Below, one piece after another: positions 7,695 through 13,939 of a DNA stretch of 33,081 nucleotides (positions within the stretch are counted from its first letter, which is position 1; every line of letters begins with the position of its first letter). The translations under genes and the position numbers were made by a program. Location: assembly GCF_029255545.1 (NCBI RefSeq), contig NZ_JANLJJ010000082.1:100417-133497 (forward strand). The letters run 5' to 3'. Origin of the DNA: Ferrovibrio sp. (lineage in GTDB: Bacteria; Pseudomonadota; Alphaproteobacteria; Ferrovibrionales; Ferrovibrionaceae). Below the pieces are notes generated by a model that was not told where the DNA came from, searched no databases, and saw only the letters and a list, made by a program, of their open reading frames with translations.

Positions 7695-9592
7695 CGCACG
7701 ACCTCCCGCTCCCGCGCGCTGGTAAATCGGGCCGTCGCCTGCTTGAGGAAACCGGCGATGCCCTGCGGGAAGGCCAGCACGATCACCAGGATGGCGAGGC
7801 CGAGGATGGCGCGCCAGTATTCGGTGTTGCGGGCGATGGAATCCTGCAGCCAGGTGAAGACCGCAGCGCCCGCCACCGGGCCGGTCAGGGTCTGCACGCC
7901 GCCGAGCAGCACCATCACCAGGCCGTCGACCGAGCGCGACACCGCCAGCGTCTCGGGCGAAATGCTGCCTTTCGAGAAGGCGAACAGGCCGCCAGCCAGG
8001 CCGGCGAAGACACCCGCCAGAATGAACCCGTACCACTGGAAGCGCCGCACATCGATGCCGATGGCATCGGCGCGCAGGGCGGAATCGCGACCCGCCCGCA
8101 GCACATAGCCAAACGGGGCATGCACCACGCGCCAGAGGAAGATGATGCTGGCGGCGCAAAGCGCCAGGGTGAAGAGATAGAAAGCCGTGCGGTCTTTCAG
8201 CCATTCGCTGGGCCACAGGCCGACCAGGCCGTTGGAGCCGCCTGTGAAGGCATCCCACTGGTAGATCACCGACCAGGAAATCTGGGCGAAGGCCAGGGTG
8301 AGCATGGCAAGATAGACGCCGCTCAGGCGCACGCAGAACCAGCCGAAGACCAGCGCGCCAAGACCGGAGGCCAATGGCGCCGCCAGCAGGGCCAGCTCCA
8401 TCGGCAGCTTCAGCTTCAAGAGCGCCAGCGCCGCGCCGTAACAGCCGAGGCCGAAATACGCGGCATGGCCGAACGAGACCATGCCGGATGGCCCCATCAG
8501 GAAATGCAAGGTCGCGGCAAAGACCGAGAAAACGGCAATGTCGATCAGCAGCACCAGCAGGTAATCGTCGCCGCCCAGCGGCATCAGCGCCAGCAGGGCG
8601 ACCAGGCCGACCACGGCGATCCAGAACGGCCGGGTCAGCGGATAGAGCGGCGGCTCCACCGTGGCCGCGCCGCGCTGGGCGCCCTGCAGCTTGCCGAGCA
8701 GGCCGAGCGGTCGCACCACCAGCACGATGGCCATGATGACGAATTCGACCACCAGGGTGAATTTGGTGAAGGATAAAGTGGCGCCGAAGATCGAAACGTC
8801 GCCGATGCCGATGCAGAAGGCTTTTGCCTGGGCAATCAGCAGCGCGGCGAGGAAAGCGCCGCCGATCGAGCCCATGCCGCCAACCACGACAACGACGAAA
8901 GCGTCGGAAATCACGGTGATGTCGAGCATCAGCTGGGCCGGCTCACGCGGGATCTGCACCGCGCCGCCCAGACCGGCCAGGAAGGCGCCGAGGAAGAAGA
9001 CGCTCGTGAACAGGCCGCTCTGGTTGACCCCGAGCGCGCCGACCATCTCGCGATCCTGCGTCGCGGCGCGCACCAGGGTGCCCCAGCGGGTGCGATTCAG
9101 CAGCAGCCAGAGCAGGCCAAGCACCAGCGGACCGATCGCGATCAGCACAAGGTCATATTGCGGGAAGCGCTTGCCCATGATCTCGACGGCGCCGCGCAGG
9201 CCGGCGGCGCGCGGCCCGACCAGGTCCTCTGCGCCCCAGAAGTAGAGCGCGGCATCCTTGATCACCAGCACCAGCGCGAAGGTCGCCAGCAGCTGGAACA
9301 GTTCCGGCGCGCGGTAGATCCGGCGCAGCACCAGCACCTCGATCACCACGCCGATCAGGCCGACGGCGATCGCCGCGCCCAGCACGCCGCCCCAGAAACC
9401 GAAGATCGAGGAGCGGCCGAAGAATTCGATCAGGCTGTAAGCCAGGTAGACGCCCAGCATATACAGCGAGCCATGGGCGAAATTCACGATCCGGCTGACG
9501 CCGAAGATGATCGAGAGCCCGGCGGCCACCAGGAACAGCGACGAAGCGCCGGCGAGGCCGTTCATGAACTGGATGACGATATTGGCAAGCAA
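7691..9592 (-). CDS. Fused LivH-LivM ABC transporter permease
   Basis: This roughly 633-residue polytopic membrane protein carries both permease halves that are usually separate. The N-terminal half is LivH-like (LSIIFGVSRIVNFAHGSL, GVNQSGLFTSVFFLGAFLAG). The C-terminal half is LivM-like (LMGPSGMVSFGHAAYFGLG, then GVYLAMLTLAFAQI), ending with a basic tail. The frame is open to an ATG at 9655, but that codon sits in the loop of a strong hairpin and the residues it adds are not hydrophobic. A TTG at 9592 giving MLANIVIQFMNGLAGASSLF matches the family start better, although no good ribosome site is seen at either. The exact start is therefore uncertain; the fusion itself is clear. Confidence 0.9.
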   Translation of the reverse strand: MLANIVIQFMNGLAGASSLFLVAAGLSIIFGVSRIVNFAHGSLYMLGVYLAYSLIEFFGRSSIFGFWGGVLGAAIAVGLIGVVIEVLVLRRIYRAPELFQLLATFALVLVIKDAALYFWGAEDLVGPRAAGLRGAVEIMGKRFPQYDLVLIAIGPLVLGLLWLLLNRTRWGTLVRAATQDREMVGALGVNQSGLFTSVFFLGAFLAGLGGAVQIPREPAQLMLDITVISDAFVVVVVGGMGSIGGAFLAALLIAQAKAFCIGIGDVSIFGATLSFTKFTLVVEFVIMAIVLVVRPLGLLGKLQGAQRGAATVEPPLYPLTRPFWIAVVGLVALLALMPLGGDDYLLVLLIDIAVFSVFAATLHFLMGPSGMVSFGHAAYFGLGCYGAALALLKLKLPMELALLAAPLASGLGALVFGWFCVRLSGVYLAMLTLAFAQISWSVIYQWDAFTGGSNGLVGLWPSEWLKDRTAFYLFTLALCAASIIFLWRVVHAPFGYVLRAGRDSALRADAIGIDVRRFQWYGFILAGVFAGLAGGLFAFSKGSISPETLAVSRSVDGLVMVLLGGVQTLTGPVAGAAVFTWLQDSIARNTEYWRAILGLAILVIVLAFPQGIAGFLKQATARFTSAREREVVR

Positions 9593-9632
9593 GGCCGCGA
9601 CCCGAGGAAAGAAGGAAGGGAAGAAATGCCCC

Positions 9633-9671
9633 CTGCCCGACGGCCGCGCGGCCATGGGCAGGGGGCGGGCT
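9633..9671 (-). terminator. Strong hairpin between binding-protein and permease genes
   Basis: On the minus strand GCCCCCTGCCC and GGGCAGGGGGC form a perfect 11-bp stem around a 17-nt loop that itself contains GGCCGCGCGGCC. A pyrimidine-rich stretch (ATTTCTTCCCTTCC) follows, not a pure T run. It begins 8 nt past the binding-protein stop at 9680. Such hairpins often stabilise the upstream message or partly attenuate transcription, allowing more binding protein than permease. Full termination is unlikely because transporter genes follow. Confidence 0.55.
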
Positions 9672-9679
9672 TGTATGGC

Positions 9680-10891
9680 TTACTGAGCCGGACGCATCTT
9701 GGCGACGTCGGCATCCGACGGCAGGAACTTGGCGCCGTCCGCATAATACCAGTCGGTCATGATGCCCTTGCCGTCCTTCAGTCCGATCTTGCCGACATAG
9801 GCACCCATGGTCGACTGATTGTCCTGCGGGCGGTAAGTGATGTTGCCCAGCGGGGTCGAGTGGGTCAGGCCCTTCATCGCCGCCACCAGTTTCTCGGTGT
9901 CGAGCGTGCCGGCTTTCTTGATCACGGCCGCCGCGCTCTGCACCATCGAATAGCCGACAATGGAGCCAAGGCGCGGATAGTCGTTGAACTTCTTCTGGTA
10001 GGCATCGGCAAACGCCTTATGCTCCGGCGTAGTGATGGCATACCAGGGATAACCAGTAACCCACCAGCCGACCGGCGCCTCGTCCTTCAGCGGATCGAGG
10101 TATTCCGGCTCGCCGGCCAGCAGGTTGAACACCGGCATGTTCTTGAACAGGTCGCGGGTCTGGCCCTCGCGCACGAACTTGGCTAGGTCGGCGCCGAACA
10201 GCGAGGAGAAGATCGCATCCGGCTTGGCGGCGGCGATCGCGTCGGCGACGGCGCCGGCCTCGATCTTGCCAAGCGGCGGCGCCTGCTCGATCACGAATTC
10301 GACATCCGGTTGCACTTCCTTCATCAGCTTCTTGAAGGCGGCGGTGGCCGACTGGCCGTATTCATAATTCGGATAGACGATGGCCCAGCGCTTTTTCTTC
10401 AGCTTGGCCGCTTCCGGCACCAGCATCGCCGTCTGCATGTAGGTCGAGGCGCGCAGGCGGAAGGTATACTTGTTGCCCTGGTCCCAGACGATCTTGTCGG
10501 TCAGCGGCTCGGCGGCGATGAACAGCGTCTTCTTCTCCTTGGCGAAGCTGGCGACCGCCAGGCCGACATGGGAGGGGAAGGTGCCGATCAGGAAAGAGAC
10601 TTTTTCGCGGGTCACCAGTTCCTCGGCGATACGCACGGCATCGCCAGGATTGCCATTATCGTCGCGACTGACGATCTCCAGCTTCTTGCCCAGCAGGCCG
10701 CCACTGGCGTTGATCTGCTCGACGGCCAGTTCCCAGCCCTTCTTGTAGGGCTCGAGGAAGGCGGCGAAGTTCTTGTAGGAATTCATCTCGCCAAGCTTGA
10801 TGGTGTCCTGCGCCTGCGCGCCGCTCCCCATCAGTCCGGCCACTGCGATACCGAACGCTGCACTCCACTTCAACCATGTCCTGCGGTTCAT
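9680..10891 (-). CDS. Branched-chain-type ABC transporter substrate-binding protein
   Basis: This 403-residue periplasmic binding protein of the LivK/type I fold begins MNRRTWLKWSAAFGIAVAG, with a Sec signal peptide and likely cleavage after AQA (about residue 28). The mature part opens with IKLGEMNSYKNFAAFLEPYK and contains QINASGGLLGKKLEIVSRDD, a family hallmark. A strong AGGAGGGG ribosome site lies upstream of ATG 10891. The gene follows the DUF1185 gene by 51 nt and precedes the permease across a hairpin. It would capture the pathway's substrate. The ligand cannot be read from sequence; operon context favours an N-heterocycle or cyclic amide. Confidence 0.95.
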   Translation of the reverse strand: MNRRTWLKWSAAFGIAVAGLMGSGAQAQDTIKLGEMNSYKNFAAFLEPYKKGWELAVEQINASGGLLGKKLEIVSRDDNGNPGDAVRIAEELVTREKVSFLIGTFPSHVGLAVASFAKEKKTLFIAAEPLTDKIVWDQGNKYTFRLRASTYMQTAMLVPEAAKLKKKRWAIVYPNYEYGQSATAAFKKLMKEVQPDVEFVIEQAPPLGKIEAGAVADAIAAAKPDAIFSSLFGADLAKFVREGQTRDLFKNMPVFNLLAGEPEYLDPLKDEAPVGWWVTGYPWYAITTPEHKAFADAYQKKFNDYPRLGSIVGYSMVQSAAAVIKKAGTLDTEKLVAAMKGLTHSTPLGNITYRPQDNQSTMGAYVGKIGLKDGKGIMTDWYYADGAKFLPSDADVAKMRPAQ

Positions 10892-10942
10892 GTAATCCCC
10901 TCCTGTTTGTAGTGTTGATCCTCAACGCGTAACGCTAATTCC

Positions 10943-11527
10943 CTATCTCTGGCCGTCTTCGCCCTTGATCTCGTGGGCCTGCAGGCCGCCGACGCGGGCA
11001 TGCACGCGTCCGCCCGTGCTCATGGCCAGAATGAACGCGATCTCGTTGTCGCGCGGCCCGTCGGGCGCGCAGAATTCAATGGCATCGAAATGGCTGCGCA
11101 CATAGGCGGCGTTGATGTGATGCAGCGGAATGTCGATGCGGCTGCCCACGCCGGCCAGCTTGGTGGCCGAGGGCACGATGGCCTTCGCATTGCCCAGCAC
11201 GTCGCGCATGGAGTGGCCGCCGGCGACATGCCACAGCGCGCCATGCTCCAGTTCGCCGCCGGCGCCGACGATGGCGCCCTTCCCATAAGCCTCGATGTCC
11301 TTCGGGTTGCCACCAAGCGCCGCCACCAGGCGCTTCGCCAGCTCGACTCCGACCGGCTTCAGCGCGTCCATCATCGGAATAATGTCATCGACGTAGCGGC
11401 CGGCATAGGGATTCTTGACCAGCGCGCCGATCACGCCACGGCGCGGCGGCCGGGCCGCCTTCGGGCCGCCATCGTGAAAAATCTCGTCAGTGATGCAGAC
11501 GATCCTGCGGACCTCGACCGATACCAT
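10943..11527 (-). CDS. Amino acid synthesis family protein (DUF1185-like)
   Basis: This 194-residue protein opens MVSVEVRRIVCITDEIFHDGG and contains RRGVIGALVKNPYAGRYVDD, YGKGAIVGAGGELEHGALWH and a C-terminal GGRVHARVGGLQAHEI. These match the small 'amino acid synthesis' family (PF06684), to my knowledge without a firmly established reaction. No signal peptide or membrane segment is seen, so it is cytosolic. It starts 3 nt after the UPF0280 stop and is embedded with a molybdenum hydroxylase, an Fe-S reductase and hydantoinase, which argues for a catabolic rather than biosynthetic role. Family assignment is from recalled motif pattern; function is open. Confidence 0.82.
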   Translation of the reverse strand: MVSVEVRRIVCITDEIFHDGGPKAARPPRRGVIGALVKNPYAGRYVDDIIPMMDALKPVGVELAKRLVAALGGNPKDIEAYGKGAIVGAGGELEHGALWHVAGGHSMRDVLGNAKAIVPSATKLAGVGSRIDIPLHHINAAYVRSHFDAIEFCAPDGPRDNEIAFILAMSTGGRVHARVGGLQAHEIKGEDGQR

Positions 11528-11530
11528 GCC

Positions 11531-12418
11531 CTACCCCATTGCCTTTCGTTCACTGGCCAGCAGCGTTTCGCCGCCGGTGCTGCGATGCTCGCCCTGCAGC
11601 GAGAGGAATGCCGCGTGAATCAGCCCGGCGCGGCGCAGATCCTGCGCGCGGCGCAGACCCGCCGACAAGGCTTCCTCTACGGCAAATAACGGCAGTGTAC
11701 CTACGTTCGCGGTCACCGGGATATCGCCCAGGTCAGACTCGTCGCGCAGCCTGCACGCCGGCCGGCGCTCAATGGCAGGATGATCGATATTCACTGCATT
11801 CGCCACCATCGTCGCGGCTGCATCCGCCATTGCCGCATTCGTCGCCAGAATGGTCACCGCATCGGCAATGCCGCGCGAGAACGAACGCCCGCGCCAACCG
11901 GAAGTAGCGATCCCGCGCGAAGGGTGTTCCGATGAGAGTGTCGCAACCGCATCCAGATGCGGCAGATCGGGATTGCACACCACTGCGGCGCGCAGCGACT
12001 CAGCCGGCGCCAGATGAAAAGCGATGTCGCCACCGTTGTTCACATAAGCCCTGGCCAGTGTCGTGTCGCACAGCATGGCCTGCAGGATTTCATCGGCCAC
12101 CGAGCCGGCCACGGCGGCCATCGGCGTGATGTAGACATCGCGATAGGGCCAGCAGGCCGCCGCCATGCGCCGCGCCACCGGGCCGCGCAGCAGCGGATGC
12201 GCCTCGCCCAGCGGCCGGCGCAGGTCGCTCAGCTCGCTGACCAGCACGGTGAGGATATCCTGGAATCGCGCAACCGCCTGCTCATAGGCGCGCTGCATGT
12301 CGGCAGTCGGCCCGAAAGCCTCGACGATCAGGTCGATCGGACCATGCTGCAGATGCAGGCGGCGCGAGGAGAGATCGCGGCCGTTGAGCCAGGCGGCGGT
12401 GGGCGGCTGGCCGATCAC
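11531..12418 (-). CDS. UPF0280 family protein (ApbE-like fold)
   Basis: This 295-residue protein starts at a GTG that overlaps the upstream reductase stop by 4 nt (GTGA). Landmarks include YVNNGGDIAFHL, a central TSGWRGRSFSRGIADAVTIL segment and AAATMVANAVNIDHPAIERRPA, which match the UPF0280 family; members are described as related in fold to the FAD:protein FMN transferase ApbE. No reaction is established to my knowledge. Its place directly behind a flavin/iron-sulfur reductase-like gene makes either cofactor attachment or a catalytic step on the pathway possible. Confidence is high for a real gene and good for the family. Confidence 0.82.
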   Translation of the reverse strand: MIGQPPTAAWLNGRDLSSRRLHLQHGPIDLIVEAFGPTADMQRAYEQAVARFQDILTVLVSELSDLRRPLGEAHPLLRGPVARRMAAACWPYRDVYITPMAAVAGSVADEILQAMLCDTTLARAYVNNGGDIAFHLAPAESLRAAVVCNPDLPHLDAVATLSSEHPSRGIATSGWRGRSFSRGIADAVTILATNAAMADAAATMVANAVNIDHPAIERRPACRLRDESDLGDIPVTANVGTLPLFAVEEALSAGLRRAQDLRRAGLIHAAFLSLQGEHRSTGGETLLASERKAMG

Positions 12419-13923
12419 GGCTGTTCCTCGGCGGTCGGCCGGGTGATCGGCCAGGGATTGTCATCGCGCCAGGCCAGCTTGCTGAGACGTTCGCCCTGCA
12501 GCACGTCATTGAGCTGCACGACATAATCCATATGACCGCCCAGCGCGGCATAATCGTCACGCCGCATGGTGAACTCGATTGGCGCCACCAGGGCCGGCGT
12601 CGGCACATAGCCGAAGGAATTGTCCGGCATGCGCGCCACATCGACCATGTAGGTGATGCCGCCGCCCGGCCAGACATAGACCGGCGCGCCGCCCGAGGTG
12701 ACGCGGGTCAGGCGATCTTTCACCGACAGCGTCAGGCGGACCGGATTCTCCGTCACGCCCGCGCGCAGGCTGCCGCCGGCACCGGCCATGAACAGTACGG
12801 TGCACAGCGAGGGCTCGCAATTCTCGGCGATGCGCTCGACCACCTTGGTGATCGGCGCCGGCATCGCGGCCGGCCGCGGCTTGAGCTGGTCGTCCAGCAC
12901 ATACCAGGCGCTGTGTTCGCCTGTGGTCGAGACCATCAGCAGCCGCATGCCCGGCCAGGCCGTCTTCGGATCGATGCTCTCGATGATCTCGAGCGGATCG
13001 GAGACATTGGTGCCGCCCCAGCCCAGGCCCGGATCGGCCACCTGGAAATAACGGCCCGGCGTGGATTTGCGGCCGCGCACGCGGATGCCCGACAGTTTCA
13101 TGTCGAGGAAACGGCCGGCCTGGTGCTCGGTCAGCACGCCGGTGATATGGTCGTCCACCACGATCACCTCGTCGGCATGCTCCAACCACTGCTTGGCGAA
13201 GATGCCGATCGTGGCCGAACCGCAGCCAACCCGCATACGGGCTTCCGGTTTTCCATTCACCACCGGCGGCCTGTCGGCCTGGATGACGACTTCAGCGCCG
13301 CCATCGATCTGCACGGTGACCGCCTGTTTGTTGCAGAGCGCCAACAGCGCGTCGCAGGTGACGGTGCCTTCCTTTTTGCTGCCGCCGGTCAGGTGGTGCA
13401 CGCCCCCGAGCGAGAGCATCTGCGAGCCGTATTCGGTGGTGGTGACGTGGCCGATCGCCTCGCCATTCACCCGCACGGATGCCTGCTCGGCGCCGAGGTA
13501 ACGATCGGTGTCGATCTTCACCTTCACGCCGCAATAGCTGAAGATGCCTTCGGTCACCACGGTCACCATGTCGACGCCGTCATGCTGCGAGGCGACGATG
13601 AAGGGGGCCGGCTTGTAATCGGGGTAGGTGGTGCCGGCGCCAACGCCGGTGACGAAGGTGGCGGCTTTCAGGGCTTCGGGTGGCGGCGCCGCGACCGAGC
13701 CGTTCCAGCCTTCGCTGCCCGACAGGAAGGGCGTGATGCTGCCGCCCTGGGCAATGGCGCGCTCGGTGACGATCAGCGGATCGACGCGGGTCAGCACGCC
13801 GGCGACATTGGCATAGCGGTCGCAGGCGCCGGCCTTGCCCGGGCGGATGCGGCACAATACCGGACAGGCATCGCAGCGGACGACGTCGTCCTTGACGGCT
13901 TCGGCGGTGGCAACGGCGGTCAT
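12415..13923 (-). CDS. 6-hydroxynicotinate reductase-like iron-sulfur protein
   Basis: This 502-residue cytosolic protein begins with a cysteine cluster C17-x2-C20-x3-C24-x9-C34 (CDACPVLCRIRPGK and onward), suited to a [4Fe-4S] centre. Further cysteines occur in YCGVKVKID and VGCGSATIG. The pattern resembles proteins annotated as 6-hydroxynicotinate reductase, named for the Eubacterium barkeri enzyme that reduces 6-hydroxynicotinate to 1,4,5,6-tetrahydro-6-oxonicotinate with ferredoxin. A good ribosome site (GGGGAGGAGGG) precedes ATG 13923. It lies 16 nt after the molybdenum hydroxylase, which is the enzyme type that makes hydroxylated heteroaromatics. The natural substrate here is inferred; other hydroxylated N-rings are equally possible. 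Confidence 0.78.
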   Translation of the reverse strand: MTAVATAEAVKDDVVRCDACPVLCRIRPGKAGACDRYANVAGVLTRVDPLIVTERAIAQGGSITPFLSGSEGWNGSVAAPPPEALKAATFVTGVGAGTTYPDYKPAPFIVASQHDGVDMVTVVTEGIFSYCGVKVKIDTDRYLGAEQASVRVNGEAIGHVTTTEYGSQMLSLGGVHHLTGGSKKEGTVTCDALLALCNKQAVTVQIDGGAEVVIQADRPPVVNGKPEARMRVGCGSATIGIFAKQWLEHADEVIVVDDHITGVLTEHQAGRFLDMKLSGIRVRGRKSTPGRYFQVADPGLGWGGTNVSDPLEIIESIDPKTAWPGMRLLMVSTTGEHSAWYVLDDQLKPRPAAMPAPITKVVERIAENCEPSLCTVLFMAGAGGSLRAGVTENPVRLTLSVKDRLTRVTSGGAPVYVWPGGGITYMVDVARMPDNSFGYVPTPALVAPIEFTMRRDDYAALGGHMDYVVQLNDVLQGERLSKLAWRDDNPWPITRPTAEEQP

Positions 13924-13939
13924 GGCTGCCCTCCTCCCC

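Noticed and set aside
6903-8108. 401-codon plus-strand open frame opposite LivG and the permease
   Set aside because: The opposite strand encodes Walker motifs and membrane segments; this frame has neither motifs nor a ribosome site.
7695-8258. Upstream extension of the LivG frame to 8258
   Set aside because: The added residues shadow the permease gene in another frame; ATG 7694 with ATGA overlap gives the correct LivG N-terminus.
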